Shown: positions 17,464 to 27,500, numbered from the stretch's first letter. The stretch: 64,000 nucleotides of DNA from Paenibacillus daejeonensis DSM 15491 (GCF_000378385.1 NZ_KB899679.1:1-64000); one strand, 5' to 3'. The notes: generated by a model from the letters alone, not told the origin. Translations and numbers: made by a program.

Positions 17464-17492
17464 GAATAAATGGCGCTCACCTGCCCATACTA
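17464..17492 (+). promoter_or_regulatory. Sigma-G-type promoter of sspF
   Basis: GAATA (17464-17468) and CATACTA (17486-17492) are separated by 17 bp, a good sigma-G match. Small acid-soluble spore protein genes are normally read by sigma-G in the forespore. Confidence 0.75.
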
Positions 17493-17536
17493 ACAACGGG
17501 GTGACCCTACAGCGGATAGAGGAGGCGACCCGAACC

Positions 17537-17716
17537 ATGAGCAGAAGAAGACGAAGTACGATGTCCGAGGGCCTCAAGAATGAGCTGGCCAAGGATCTGG
17601 GCTTCTATGATACGGTCCAGAAGGATGGCTGGGGCGGCATTACCGCCAAGGACGCAGGCAACATGGTCAAACGTGCGATCCAGCTCGCCGAGCAGGCGGC
17701 TGCCAAGAAGCCCTGA
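17537..17716 (+). CDS. sspF: Small acid-soluble spore protein, SspF type
   Basis: A 59-residue alpha/beta-type small acid-soluble spore protein. The MSRRRR start, [20 protein letters not shown] and [16 protein letters not shown] segments are diagnostic. These proteins coat and protect spore DNA. The start is the ATG at 17537, preceded by AGAGGAGGCGA; longer in-frame starts (17501) extend past the family N-terminus. It has its own sigma-G-like promoter and terminator. Confidence 0.95.
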   Translation: MSRRRRSTMSEGLKNELAKDLGFYDTVQKDGWGGITAKDAGNMVKRAIQLAEQAAAKKP

Positions 17717-17768
17717 TACGCATAACTGTATACGTGCGTTCAACAACCTCTATAAGTAGATTTTTAAA

Positions 17769-17818
17769 GCTAAGCTGGACTGTTCTCCGGAGGGAGATCG
17801 GAACAGCTTAGCTTTTCT
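17769..17818 (+). terminator. Terminator of sspF
   Basis: GCTAAGCTG / CAGCTTAGC outer stem with an inner GTTCTCC/GGAGATC part, then TTTTCTT. Confidence 0.8.
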
Positions 17819-17918
17819 TGTGCCCATTTGTTAATATAGTAAGAAAGAAGAAGATTTACATCTCCATTTGGCTTCTGCTATCCTATGAAGCTGTAAACGA
17901 CGATGAGCGGGTGACAAG

Positions 17919-18773
17919 ATGAAAGTATACGAGAAAGCGCCAGCCAAAATTAATCTCATGCTCGACGTCCTCCGCAAGCGGGAGGATGGGTTCCATGAGG
18001 TTGAGATGATTATGACCATGGTGGATCTGGCCGATCGGCTGGAGATGGAAGAGCTGTCCCGAAACACGATTGTAATCTCCAGTCAGGCGGGGTACATCCC
18101 TCTGGATGAGAAGAACCTGGCGTTCCAGGCTGCCAAGCTGATCAAAGAGAGGTACAAGGTAGACAAGGGCGTATACATCCATCTCGACAAGAAAATCCCG
18201 GTAGCGGCAGGCCTGGCCGGCGGCAGCAGCGATGCAGCGGCAGCGCTTCGAGGGCTCAATCGGCTCTGGGGGTTGGGCATTCCGCTGGACGAGCTAAGCC
18301 GGTTAGGAGCTGAACTGGGATCGGACGTGCCGTTCTGTGTGACTGGCGGTACAGCTATCGCCAGAGGCCGGGGAGAGCAGCTGGAGCAGATTGCTCGCCC
18401 GCCGCAATGTTGGGTCATTCTGGCCAAGCCCCCGATCAATGTATCGACGGCTGATGTGTATGGGCGGTTCCGCTTATCCCAGGTGGAGCAGCATCCTTCC
18501 ACGGAGGGGATGGCGGCCGAGCTTGCTGCCGGTTCATTCACAGGCATGTGCCAACAGTTGGGTAATGTGTTAGAAAGCGTAACATTGAAGCTGCATCCTG
18601 AGGTAGAGCAACTGAAAGAGAGTATGCGCAAGCTTGGTGCAGATGGTGTGCTGATGTCAGGCAGCGGACCCACGGTTTTTGGTCTTGTTTCCAGGGAGTC
18701 CAAGGTGGCTAGAATCTATAATGGGCTGCGTGGCTTCTGTAAAGAGGTCTATGTGGTAAGAATGCTCACATGA
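17919..18773 (+). CDS. ispE: 4-diphosphocytidyl-2-C-methyl-D-erythritol kinase
   Basis: A 284-residue GHMP kinase of the MEP isoprenoid pathway. The [11 protein letters not shown] start, the [20 protein letters not shown] phosphate loop, and [11 protein letters not shown] near the C-terminus are present. The length is normal. It lies between sspF and purR as in B. subtilis. A GAGCGGGTGAC site lies before the ATG. Confidence 0.95.
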   Translation: MKVYEKAPAKINLMLDVLRKREDGFHEVEMIMTMVDLADRLEMEELSRNTIVISSQAGYIPLDEKNLAFQAAKLIKERYKVDKGVYIHLDKKIPVAAGLAGGSSDAAAALRGLNRLWGLGIPLDELSRLGAELGSDVPFCVTGGTAIARGRGEQLEQIARPPQCWVILAKPPINVSTADVYGRFRLSQVEQHPSTEGMAAELAAGSFTGMCQQLGNVLESVTLKLHPEVEQLKESMRKLGADGVLMSGSGPTVFGLVSRESKVARIYNGLRGFCKEVYVVRMLT

Positions 18774-18825
18774 AATTCACGTTCTCCTTGTAGAAACCCG
18801 TATAAAAATGTTATATTACCTATAT

Positions 18826-18840
18826 AACATTCGGATTTTA
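18826..18840 (-). promoter_or_regulatory. Possible PurBox upstream of purR
   Basis: Read on the minus strand, AAATCCGAATGTT matches 11 of 13 positions of the PurR box. Autoregulation of purR is known in B. subtilis. Only one box is visible, where PurR normally needs a pair, so this is tentative. Confidence 0.35.
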
Positions 18841-18855
18841 GCGGGGGGAGACATC

Positions 18856-19701
18856 GTGAAAAAGTTGAAACGGAGTGCCAGGTTGGTTGAGATGACGCAG
18901 TATCTGTTGTCGCGCCCCCATACGCTCATATCGCTTACTGCATTTGCCGACCGCTATCAGTCTGCCAAATCATCGATAAGCGAAGATTTAGCTATTATTA
19001 AAGAGGTATTCGAAGAAGACGGACTCGGTCAGTTGAGCACGCTCGCCGGTGCGGCGGGCGGTGTCAAATATATGCCTATGATGAGCAAGAACGTATCGCT
19101 GGCCATTATAAAAAATATTTGCCGGGAACTGGAGCAGCCGGAGCGGGTGCTTCCGGGCGGCTACCTCTACATGACGGATATGCTGGGACAGCCCAACCTC
19201 ATGAACGAGGTGGGCCGGATGTTCGCTACGGCTTTTGCCCATCGGGATCTGGATGTCATTATGACAGTGGAGACCAAGGGCATTCCCTTGGCGTATGCCA
19301 CGGCTACTTTTCTGAACCTGCCGGTTGTTATCGTTCGTCGGGACAACAAGGTGACCGAAGGCTCAGCAGTGAGTATCAACTATGTATCTGGCTCCAACAA
19401 GCGCATCCAGACGATGTCGCTGGCACGGCGGGCGCTCAAGGAGCAATCCCGTGTGCTTATTATCGATGACTTCATGAAAGCAGGCGGAACCGTGCAGGGC
19501 ATGATGGACTTGCTGTATGAGTTCAATGCGACGGTTGCTGGCGTGGGCGTCTTCGTCGAATCCGGAGAAGTGGACCGTGACGAACGATTGCTTGAAGATT
19601 ATGTATCCCTGGCCAAGCTAACGGCTGTCGATCTGAAGACGAAGCAGACCAGCGTAGCTCCAGGTAATTACTTCACCAAATCCGAGGAGGTTTCATCATG
19701 A
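18856..19701 (+). CDS. purR: Purine operon repressor PurR
   Basis: A 281-residue repressor with an N-terminal winged helix (about residues 1-75) containing the [16 protein letters not shown] segment, and a C-terminal phosphoribosyltransferase-like domain with the PRPP-binding [13 protein letters not shown] motif. PurR represses purine synthesis genes and is released by PRPP. I chose the GTG at 18856 from the family start and the strong GGGGGGAG site; the frame is open to 18808. It overlaps ridA by 4 bp. Confidence 0.95.
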   Translation: MKKLKRSARLVEMTQYLLSRPHTLISLTAFADRYQSAKSSISEDLAIIKEVFEEDGLGQLSTLAGAAGGVKYMPMMSKNVSLAIIKNICRELEQPERVLPGGYLYMTDMLGQPNLMNEVGRMFATAFAHRDLDVIMTVETKGIPLAYATATFLNLPVVIVRRDNKVTEGSAVSINYVSGSNKRIQTMSLARRALKEQSRVLIIDDFMKAGGTVQGMMDLLYEFNATVAGVGVFVESGEVDRDERLLEDYVSLAKLTAVDLKTKQTSVAPGNYFTKSEEVSS

Positions 19702-20096
19702 CAAAGAAAGCGATCCCTACCCCGATTGCAACGGATCAGGCGCCAGCCGCTATCGGTCCGTATGCGCAAGCGGTGAAGCTGGGCAATCTGCTATTCACCT
19801 CTGGCCAGATTCCATTGGGACTGGATGGAGAGGTCGTGGCCGGCGGTGTAGAGGAGCAGACCCATCAGGTGTTCGCCAACCTCAAAGCGGTACTGGCCGA
19901 AGCGGGTGCCGAGTTTTCCGACGTGGTGAAGGCAACCGTGTTCATTAAGGACATGGGACAGTTTGCAGCGATCAATGCAATCTATGCCAGCTATTTTGGC
20001 GACCACAAACCAGCTCGTTCCACCGTAGAAGTGGCGCGGTTGCCCAAGGATGTGCTTGTCGAAATTGAGTTGATCGTATCGATCAATGTCGAATAA
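19698..20096 (+). CDS. ridA: RidA family enamine/imine deaminase (YabJ)
   Basis: A 132-residue protein. [23 protein letters not shown], and [20 protein letters not shown] are family motifs, with the conserved Arg in ARSTVEVA. RidA hydrolyses reactive enamines and imines formed by PLP enzymes; YabJ is also linked to full PurR function in B. subtilis. It is translationally coupled to purR (ATGA overlap) after a CGAGGAGG site. Confidence 0.95.
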   Translation: MTKKAIPTPIATDQAPAAIGPYAQAVKLGNLLFTSGQIPLGLDGEVVAGGVEEQTHQVFANLKAVLAEAGAEFSDVVKATVFIKDMGQFAAINAIYASYFGDHKPARSTVEVARLPKDVLVEIELIVSINVE

Positions 20097-20158
20097 ACTC
20101 GAAAGTTCCTCAAATGGAAAAAATGTTGTGAAATAGGGGATTATTTTCCCAAATAAAA

Positions 20159-20187
20159 GAAGGATTTTGCACTGGCGTGTGGAATAT
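20159..20187 (+). promoter_or_regulatory. Sigma-H promoter of spoVG
   Basis: AGGATTT (20161-20167) and GTGGAATAT (20179-20187) are 11 bp apart, a very good match to the sigma-H consensus. spoVG is the classical sigma-H gene in B. subtilis. An AT-rich tract lies just upstream, as is known to stimulate that promoter. Confidence 0.85.
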
Positions 20188-20226
20188 TACACCAAGTCTT
20201 CTAACAGGCAAAGGTGGTGAACACAA

Positions 20227-20514
20227 GTGCAGATTACCGATGTTAGACTCCGCCGCGTTAATTCCGAAGGGAGAATGAAGGCCATCGCTTCGATCACCAT
20301 TGACAATGAATTTGTTGTTCATGACATTCGCGTCATTGACGGCAACAATGGCATGTTCGTAGCAATGCCTAGCAAGCGAACACCGGATGGTGAGTTCCGC
20401 GATATTGCCCATCCCATCTCTTCAACCACCCGGGAGAAGATTCAGGCAGCCGTCCTTGCTGAGTATGAGCGAGCGGCTACAGAAGAAGAAGTTGCGATCG
20501 AAGAAGGTGCATAA
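20227..20514 (+). CDS. spoVG: SpoVG regulator
   Basis: A 95-residue protein. [28 protein letters not shown] and [21 protein letters not shown] are near-invariant SpoVG sequence. SpoVG is a small nucleic-acid-binding regulator that affects septation and the spore cortex. The start is GTG at 20227 after AAAGGTGGTG. It has a sigma-H promoter and its own terminator. Confidence 0.97.
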   Translation: MQITDVRLRRVNSEGRMKAIASITIDNEFVVHDIRVIDGNNGMFVAMPSKRTPDGEFRDIAHPISSTTREKIQAAVLAEYERAATEEEVAIEEGA

Positions 20515-20533
20515 TGGGTTAGGGGTTACGAGG

Positions 20534-20563
20534 GAGAGCCTGATATGGGCTCTCTTTTCTTTT
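20534..20563 (+). terminator. Terminator of spoVG
   Basis: GAGAGCC / GGCTCTC stem with a T-rich tail. Confidence 0.88.
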
Positions 20564-20648
20564 GTTGCGGAATACGATATATTGATACTTAACTTTATTC
20601 ATAGATTTCAAGATCAAGATTATATAATCAGGTTATTGATAAAGAGAG

Positions 20649-20788
20649 CCTACAGTCACGGATCGATCTTACGATCGCTGTTGTCCCCAGATTTCTTGAA
20701 TTGTTAACCGCTCTAGCGGTTGAAATCCGGGGACAAAGGCGAACGCTACGCTTCTCCAGATTCGATTCCGTGCCTCTCCGGCCTTTAT
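20649..20788 (-). repeat. Structured element, core family, copy A
   Basis: Read on the minus strand it has an outer stem (CACGGAATCGAATCT with AGATCGATCCGTG), the core AGCGTTCGCCTTTG (plus-strand 20734-20747), a stem TTGTCCCC-ATTTC paired with GAAAT-GGGGACAA, an inner AACCGCT/AGCGGTT hairpin, and CAACAGCGATCG (plus-strand 20672-20683). Copy B at 54641-54780 is about 96 percent identical; copy C at 9731-9889 shares the core with a different stem. Confidence 0.8.
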
Positions 20789-20840
20789 TCATCATCCTGA
20801 GATACATTATGCATAATGGACTACTAGGAGGGCTTATCCT

Positions 20841-22244
20841 TTGAAGAAAATGGCGATCGTACTTGCTGCAGGGCAAGGCAAACGTATGAAATCCAAGCTG
20901 TATAAAGTACTGCACCCGGTATGTGGCAAGCCGATGGTTGGTCATGTCATGGATGTCGTCGAGGCTTCCGCCTGTGAGCGGACGGTCGTCATCGTCGGTC
21001 ACGGAGCAGAGGCGGTTCAGAGCTATCTCGGAGAGCGAGCGGAGTATGCCTTGCAAGCACAGCAGCAGGGTACCGGCCACGCGGTACTGCAGGCGGAGCC
21101 GCTGCTCGGTGCAGAGGAAGGCACGACAATTGTCATCTGTGGCGACACGCCGCTTGTCACCGCGGCGACCGTACAGGCAATGCTGACCATTCACGAGACG
21201 AGCGGAGCGGCAGCGACGGTGTTGACTGCTGAATTGGGCGATCCCACAGGATACGGCCGCGTGATTCGCGGCAGCGATGACGGCGTACAGCGTATCGTCG
21301 AACAGAAGGATTGCACGCCGGCTGAGGGAGCGGTCAAGGAGATCAATACGGGTACGTATTGCTTTGATAATAAAAAATTGTTTCAGGCGCTTGCTCAAGT
21401 AACCAACGAGAATGCGCAGGGAGAGTACTACCTGACTGACGTCATCGGTATACTGCAACGAGGCGGCGAGCGGGTATTGGCACATTGCACAGGCGATGAG
21501 GCGGAGGCCATTGGCGTCAACGACCGGATTGCACTCTCGGAAGCAGAGCGTTTCATGAAGGAGCGAATCATTCGCGGGCATTTGGTAAACGGCGTCACGG
21601 TAATCGATCCTTCCTCCACCTATATCGAGGCTGGTGTAACCATCGGTGCAGATACGGTTATCTATCCTGGCACGCTGCTGCGCGGGAATACCGTGATTGG
21701 CGAAGATAACATCATCGGGCCCCAGTCGGATCTGACGGATACAGTGACTGGGAATGGCGTCTGCATCAAGCACTCTGTTACTGACCGTTCGGAGGTCGGC
21801 GATGAGACGACCGTTGGACCTTACGCGAACCTGCGTCCTGGCACCAAGCTGGGTCGTAAGTGCAAGGTCGGTGATTTTGTGGAACTTAAGAATGCTGTGC
21901 TGGATGACGGCAGCAAGGTGTCCCACCTGAGCTATGTGGGCGACGCCAAGGTCGGCAAGGATGTCAACATTGGCTGCGGCGCGATTACGGTTAATTATGA
22001 CGGCTATAACAAGGCAGTCACCGAGATTGGGGATGGCGCGTTTGTCGGCAGCAATGTCAACCTTATCGCTCCGGTCCGTATCGGGGACGGTGCCTATGTG
22101 GTAGCGGGCTCGACGATCACCCAAGACGTTCCCGAGAACGATCTGGCGATCGCACGCGAGCGCCAAGTCAACAAACCAGGCTACGCCGCCAAAATCCGCA
22201 ACCGCGCCAAGCTCAAAAAAGAAAAAAAGGATTCCTCTTCATAA
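20841..22244 (+). CDS. glmU: Bifunctional UDP-GlcNAc pyrophosphorylase / GlcN-1-P acetyltransferase
   Basis: A 467-residue bifunctional enzyme making UDP-GlcNAc for peptidoglycan. The N-terminal uridylyltransferase carries LAAGQGKRMKSKL at residues 8-20; the C-terminal left-handed beta-helix (from about residue 250) has hexapeptide repeats and the catalytic region HLSYVGDAKVG. The start is TTG at 20841, preceded by TAGGAGGG. In B. subtilis the next gene is prs; here prs is missing and a structured element follows. Confidence 0.96.
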   Translation: MKKMAIVLAAGQGKRMKSKLYKVLHPVCGKPMVGHVMDVVEASACERTVVIVGHGAEAVQSYLGERAEYALQAQQQGTGHAVLQAEPLLGAEEGTTIVICGDTPLVTAATVQAMLTIHETSGAAATVLTAELGDPTGYGRVIRGSDDGVQRIVEQKDCTPAEGAVKEINTGTYCFDNKKLFQALAQVTNENAQGEYYLTDVIGILQRGGERVLAHCTGDEAEAIGVNDRIALSEAERFMKERIIRGHLVNGVTVIDPSSTYIEAGVTIGADTVIYPGTLLRGNTVIGEDNIIGPQSDLTDTVTGNGVCIKHSVTDRSEVGDETTVGPYANLRPGTKLGRKCKVGDFVELKNAVLDDGSKVSHLSYVGDAKVGKDVNIGCGAITVNYDGYNKAVTEIGDGAFVGSNVNLIAPVRIGDGAYVVAGSTITQDVPENDLAIARERQVNKPGYAAKIRNRAKLKKEKKDSSS

Positions 22245-22254
22245 AATTAAAAAA

Positions 22255-22402
22255 TTCGGTTTTCAGCACCGAGAAGGTTGGACGCAGGAGGATATGAGGA
22301 GCGGAGCGTAGCTGTAAGCTACGTGAGCACCGGAAGATCCGACTGCGTTCAAGATTCGACGCCGAGTAAGCTTCTCAGAGTTACTTCGTGATCAAAACCG
22401 AA
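22255..22402. repeat. Structured element D between glmU and ctc
   Basis: Nested pairing is visible: TTCGGTTTT (22255-22263) with AAAACCGAA (22394-22402), GAGAAG with CTTCTC, GGACGCAG with CTGCGTTC (one G-T pair), and a central CGTAGCT/AGCTACG hairpin with a 3-nt loop flanked by GAGGAGCGGAG and GAGCACCGGAAGATC. The length of 148 nt is close to the A/B/C family, but the core differs. It occupies the place of prs in B. subtilis. It could be a structured RNA or an inserted repeat. Confidence 0.7.
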
Positions 22403-22475
22403 CCTGATGATTAAAGGTGGGCTTGACTGGGTAATCATAGTAGGAGATCAGGTGTGAACCAAGGAGGTTTCCTAG

Positions 22476-23123
22476 ATGAGTGTATCCCTAAAAGTAGAGA
22501 AGAGAGAAGCACAGTCCAAGGGCAAACTGAATCAGCTGCGCCAGGACGGTAAAGTGCCAGGCGTCGTCTACGGCCAGAACATCAAGCAAGCATCCCCGAT
22601 TGCCGTGGATGAGAGAGAGCTGCAAGCACTACTGAAATCCAACCCTAATGCTGTATTGGAAATTGAAGTGCCGACGGCTGGCAAGCAGCCGGTTATGATA
22701 ACAGATATCCAGCGGGATTCGCTGTCCAGAAAGCTGCTGCATATCGATCTGCATCAGATTGATATGAACAGTGAGGTCACGACTTCGGTTCGGATCGAGG
22801 TGACTGGCGAAGCGGCGGGCGTGAAGGAAGGCGGCGTGATGCAGACAGTTCTGCATGAACTCGAGATCACCTGTCTGCCTAGCAGCATCCCGGAATCGGT
22901 GAGCATCGATGTGTCGGAGCTGCAGATTGGAGAGAGCCTAGCGGTAAGTGAAGTGAAGCTGCCGAAGGGTGTATCCACTTCTGTGGATCCAGAGATGGTC
23001 ATCGTGTCGATTCTGGCGCCTCAGAAGGAAGAGCTGGATGAGGAAGCCGAAGAGACAGCTGAGGAGAGTGCGGAGGCCGATGAGGCGGAAGACGCTCCTG
23101 CGGCTGAGGGCGAACAGGAATAG
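22476..23123 (+). CDS. ctc: 50S ribosomal protein L25/general stress protein Ctc
   Basis: A 215-residue protein of the L25/TL5/CTC family. The N-terminal 5S-rRNA-binding domain (about residues 1-92; GKVPGVVYG) is followed by the beta-rich CTC domain (about 93-185). The last 30 residues are almost all Glu, Asp and Ala. In B. subtilis Ctc is a ribosome-associated protein induced by sigma-B; no sigma-B promoter was identified here. A CAAGGAGGTTTCCTAG site precedes the ATG. Confidence 0.95.
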   Translation: MSVSLKVEKREAQSKGKLNQLRQDGKVPGVVYGQNIKQASPIAVDERELQALLKSNPNAVLEIEVPTAGKQPVMITDIQRDSLSRKLLHIDLHQIDMNSEVTTSVRIEVTGEAAGVKEGGVMQTVLHELEITCLPSSIPESVSIDVSELQIGESLAVSEVKLPKGVSTSVDPEMVIVSILAPQKEELDEEAEETAEESAEADEAEDAPAAEGEQE

Positions 23124-23138
23124 TCGCTGCACACAACC

Positions 23139-23193
23139 AAAGAGGATTATCTCGATTGTAGATTCGTCTACCTTCGAGGTAATCCTCTTTTTG
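23139..23193 (+). terminator. Long hairpin terminator between ctc and the opposing gene
   Basis: AAAGAGGATTA / TAATCCTCTTT with CTCG/CGAG and an inner GTAGA/TCTAC form a long stem, followed by T on the plus strand. It can also serve the minus-strand gene at 23222-23458. Confidence 0.85.
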
Positions 23194-23221
23194 CATGGCG
23201 GTGCCAAGCCACATCTAGCCT

Positions 23222-23458
23222 CTAGTATCCAGGGCGCGAAATGAAGGTAAATTGCGAGCGTCTGTAGAATACGCTGTTGACCTTGACATAATCCGGGCAG
23301 TAGTGTTCAATGAAGCCAATGTCGCTATGTTCGCGGTCCAGGTAAATTTGGACAGGCACGGCATGGCGAATGTGGTCTTCAAAGTGATGATTGTCGTACA
23401 ATTGTTGTCCGTTGATGTAGACATTGTCTACAACCTTGTCGATCAGAGCATTACTCAT
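23222..23458 (-). CDS. Conserved-looking small hypothetical protein
   Basis: A 78-residue protein, rich in His, Tyr and Asp, without membrane segments or a recognised domain. Segments such as QIYLDREHSDIGFIEHY and FYRRSQFTFISRPGY look constrained and protein-like. A TGAGGTGAT ribosome binding site lies correctly before the ATG. It is on the minus strand between ctc and pth, where B. subtilis has no gene. I do not recognise a function. Confidence 0.65.
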   Translation of the reverse strand: MSNALIDKVVDNVYINGQQLYDNHHFEDHIRHAVPVQIYLDREHSDIGFIEHYCPDYVKVNSVFYRRSQFTFISRPGY

Positions 23459-23599
23459 AAAAGATCACCTCATATACGTAGACAATTATCGGGCGCAAAT
23501 CGTTGCATCCTACAAAAATATTACTTACCCAAAGATAAAATTTTCAATCATAGAAAATAAAACGTATCAATTGAATGATATTTGCAGGAGGTAGAGCAA

Positions 23600-24160
23600 G
23601 TGAAGTGGATCGTTGGACTAGGCAATCCGGGCGCAAAATATGAAGATACTCGGCATAATGTCGGGTTTATGGTCGTTGACGAGCTGGCTCGTCGTTGGAG
23701 CATCCCTGTTACGCAGAGCAAGTGCCGGGGGCTGCTCGGAGACGGTCATGCCGGTGGGCAGAAGGTAGCATTGCTCAAACCTATGACGTATATGAATCTG
23801 TCTGGCGAATCTCTGCGATCCTTCATGGATTATTACAAAGCCGATCTCGAGGACTGCATCGTCGTTTACGACGACCTCGATACCGCGATTGGACGAATTC
23901 GTCTGCGGTATCAAGGCAGCGCAGGTGGACACAATGGGATTAAATCCATCATCTCGCATACCGGGACACAGATCTTCAATCGGGTGCGGATGGGAATCTC
24001 GCGACCGGAGCCGGGTAGAAATATTGCAGATTATGTGCTCTCCGACTTTGCCAAGAGTGAACGTGAACTCTTATCGGAAATGATCAGCTATGCCTGCGAC
24101 GCCATCGAACATGCGCTGGATCATCCTTTCGAATCAACAATGGGCAAGTTTAACCGATAA
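23600..24160 (+). CDS. pth: Peptidyl-tRNA hydrolase
   Basis: A 186-residue enzyme that recycles peptidyl-tRNA. IVGLGNPGAKYEDTRHNVGF with the catalytic His, LLKPMTYMNLSGES and GSAGGHNGIKSII are diagnostic. The start is GTG at 23600, 8 nt after AGGAGGT; the frame is open to a TTG at 23582 that overlaps the ribosome binding site. It is followed by fin and mfd as in B. subtilis. Confidence 0.96.
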   Translation: MKWIVGLGNPGAKYEDTRHNVGFMVVDELARRWSIPVTQSKCRGLLGDGHAGGQKVALLKPMTYMNLSGESLRSFMDYYKADLEDCIVVYDDLDTAIGRIRLRYQGSAGGHNGIKSIISHTGTQIFNRVRMGISRPEPGRNIADYVLSDFAKSERELLSEMISYACDAIEHALDHPFESTMGKFNR

Positions 24161-24214
24161 CTTTGCCGTTAATTGGGCATACTGAAGACATAACGGTTCT
24201 TCAGGAGGCATACA

Positions 24215-24448
24215 ATGGCGGTACATTACATTTGTCGACATTGCAAGACATCGATTGGTTCTTTGGCAACAACCGAAGTGATCTCAGAGGCCCGACTTGG
24301 CTTTCATTCCTTGACCCCCGAGGAGCGCAGCGATATAATAGCGTATAACCCTAATGGAGATGTCACAGTAACGGTCGTCTGTGATTATTGCAGTGAAGCG
24401 ATCGATGCGAATCCCGAGCTGCTCCTGGTGACGAGTCCGCTGCAATAG
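24215..24448 (+). CDS. fin: Anti-sigma-F factor Fin
   Basis: A 77-residue protein with two CxxC pairs, CRHC near the N-terminus and CDYC near residue 56, plus the LGFHSLTPEERSDIIAY segment of the Fin (YabK) family. Fin inhibits sigma-F to allow the switch to sigma-G in the forespore. A CAGGAGGC site precedes the ATG. The pth-fin-mfd order is conserved. Confidence 0.94.
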   Translation: MAVHYICRHCKTSIGSLATTEVISEARLGFHSLTPEERSDIIAYNPNGDVTVTVVCDYCSEAIDANPELLLVTSPLQ

Positions 24449-24559
24449 TGCGGCTCATCGGAGACCGGGTGCGTAGCCTTAGCGCATAGCCGAGGCTTCT
24501 TTTTTGTTGTGTCAGGAATACTTTTTCTTTGTGCTGAAGAAATGAGGTGTTGCAACCAT

Positions 24560-27500
24560 ATGAGAACAGTAATCGAAGCCTTTTCCAAGGATGAGGATTT
24601 TCAGACGGTGCTTTCCGGCATCGCCAAGGGCATGCGGGAGCAGATGATCTCTGGACTGGCCGGCTCGTCCCGACAGATCCTGGCGGCCGCCCTGATGCAG
24701 GAGCTGCAGCGTCCGATGCTCATCGTGACCCACAATATGTTTGCTGCGCAGAAGATTGCAGAGGACTTGCAAGAGTGCCTCTCGCCCGAGCAGGTACTGC
24801 TCTATCCGGCCAATGAATTGGTCGCTGCGGAGGCCGCGATTTCCAGTCCCGAGACGCTGGCCCAACGGATTGATGTGCTGGTCCGACTGTCCGCTGGCTT
24901 CCGGGGCATTGTTGTCGTGCCATTTTCCGGGGTTCGGCGTTATCTCCCGACTCAGGAGGCAATTGCAGAGGCGCGTATTCCACTGACTGTAGGGACTTCC
25001 CTGCCGATGGACACGTTCCTGTCCCGGATGGTGGAGCTGGGTTATGAACGGGTGGATCGCGTCGAGTCCAAGGGTGAGATGAGCGTGCGCGGCGGGATCG
25101 TCGATTTCTTCCCCTTGACCGAGCCGCATGCCTATCGAATTGAATGGTTTGATGATGAGATTGATTCGATTCGTACCTTTGACCCGGTCGACCAGCGTTC
25201 CATCGACAAGCTTGAGACCTATGTCGTACCACTCTGCAAAGAGGTACTGGCCAGCAGCAAACGCCAGCATGTAGCTGCTCAACACGCGTATGATCTGATG
25301 GAGCGGCAGTTGGAGAAGATGACTGACCGCACGGCCAAGGACCGCCTGCGTAGCGAGCTCGGCTCAGAGATCGAGAAGCTGCGCGAACAAGTGTATTTCT
25401 CGGAAATCTATAAATATATCTCCTTGCTGTATCCGGAGCGGCAGACGATTATCGATTATATGCCGGAGGATACGCTACTCCTCATGGACGAACCAACCCG
25501 ACTGGTCGAGACGGCCAAGCAGCTCGAGAGAGACGAAGCCGAATGGGCGACGCACCTGCTGCAGAATGGCAAATCCCTGCCTGGATTCGTTCTGGCCAGA
25601 GATAGCGACGAGATTCTGTATCACCGTCCGTTCCAGACGTTGTTCCTGTCGCTCTTCCTGCGTCAGATTCCCCATACCCAGCCGCAGAACATCCTGAACT
25701 TTGTCTGCCGCGCCATGCAGAATTTCCACGGGCAAATGAACGTGCTCAAGGCGGAGATGGACCGCTGGAAGAAAGCGGGTGCAAACGTTATCATGCTGGC
25801 CGGCAACGCCGAGCGCATGGAGCGGATGCGGCGAGTGCTGCAAGATTACAGTATTGAGCCACCCGTGATGGTCGAGGGCAACCTGCAGACCGGTTTTGAG
25901 CTGCCTTCGGTGCATCTGGTCATTATTACGGAAGGCGAGATGTTCTCGCAGAAGCAGCGCAAGGTGCGCCGACTGGACAAGAAAATCGATAATGCCGAAC
26001 GGATCAAGAGTTACACCGAACTGAAGGTCGGAGACTATGTCGTGCACCAAAACCACGGGATCGGCAAATACCTGGGTATCGGCACGCTGGAGATTGGCGG
26101 TATTCATAAGGATTACCTGCACATTATGTATGCGGCAGGCGACAAGCTGTCGGTACCGATTGACCAGATAGATCTGATTCAGAAGTATGTGGGTTCGGAG
26201 GACAAGGAGCCCAAGGTCTACAAGCTCGGCGGCAGCGAGTGGACACGGGTCAAGAACAAGGTCAAGGCGTCCGTGAAGGATATCGCAGACGACTTGGTCA
26301 AGCTGTACGCCGATCGGCAGGCAGCGGACGGATTCGGGTTCGGTGACGATACGCCGTATCAGCAGGAATTCGAAGCCATGTTCCCTTACGATGAGACGCG
26401 GGATCAGCTGCGCGCCATCGAGGAGATCAAGAAGGACATGCAGACCAAACGGCCGATGGACCGTCTGCTCTGCGGCGATGTTGGCTATGGCAAGACAGAG
26501 GTCGCCATCCGTGCGGCGTTCAAGGCAGCTATTGAAGGCAAGCAAGTCGCGGTTCTAGTACCCACTACGATTCTTGCCCAGCAGCACTACGAGACGTTCC
26601 GCGAGCGCTTCTCGGGCTACCCTTTCAATATTCAGGTGCTCAGCCGTTTCCGCTCCCGCAAGGAGCAGAATGAGACGATGAAAGGGCTAAAGAGCGGTAC
26701 GGTGGATGTAGTTATCGGTACGCACCGGTTACTGTCGCAGGACATCATCTTCAAGGACCTGGGACTGCTGATTGTCGATGAAGAGCAGCGCTTTGGCGTC
26801 TCCCATAAGGAAAAACTGAAGCGTCTGAAGACCAATGTGGATGTACTGACGCTGACTGCAACGCCAATCCCGCGTACGTTACATATGTCGATGCTCGGTG
26901 TACGGGATCTCTCTGTCATCGAGACGCCGCCGGAAAACCGGTTCCCGGTGCAGACCTATGTCGTTGAGTACAATATGTCGCTCGTCCGCGAAGCGATCGA
27001 ACGTGAGCTTGCACGCGGCGGACAGATTTACTACCTGTACAATCGGGTGCAGGGCATCTACCAAATGGCGGAACTGATCTCAGAGTTAGTTCCAAATGCC
27101 CGAGTAGCGGTGGGTCATGGCCAGATGTCGGAGCAGGAGCTGGAGAAGACAATTCTGGATTTCCTGGATGGTGAATCCGATGTTCTCGTCAGTACGAGCA
27201 TTATTGAAACGGGCGTTGATATTCCAAACGTGAATACGCTGATCGTTCATGATGCCGACAAGATGGGACTGTCCCAGTTGTATCAGCTGCGGGGCCGTGT
27301 TGGACGCTCGAACCGGATCGCTTACGCTTATTTCACCTATCAGCGGGATAAAGTGCTGACTGAGGTAGCGGAGAAGCGTCTGCAGTCCATCAAGGAATTC
27401 ACAGAGCTCGGCTCCGGGTTCAAGATTGCCATGCGGGACTTGTCCATCCGGGGAGCGGGTAATTTGCTGGGCGCAGAGCAGCACGGATTTATCGCTTCAG

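Larger units (their letters stand above)
20515..20840. other. Intergenic region between spoVG and glmU
   Basis: About 326 bp holding the spoVG terminator and structured element A. No gene was found. Confidence 0.8.

Noticed and set aside
20628-22166. 512-codon frame opposite glmU
   Set aside because: Shadow of the glmU coding sequence, caused by codon bias. No ribosome binding site or family match.
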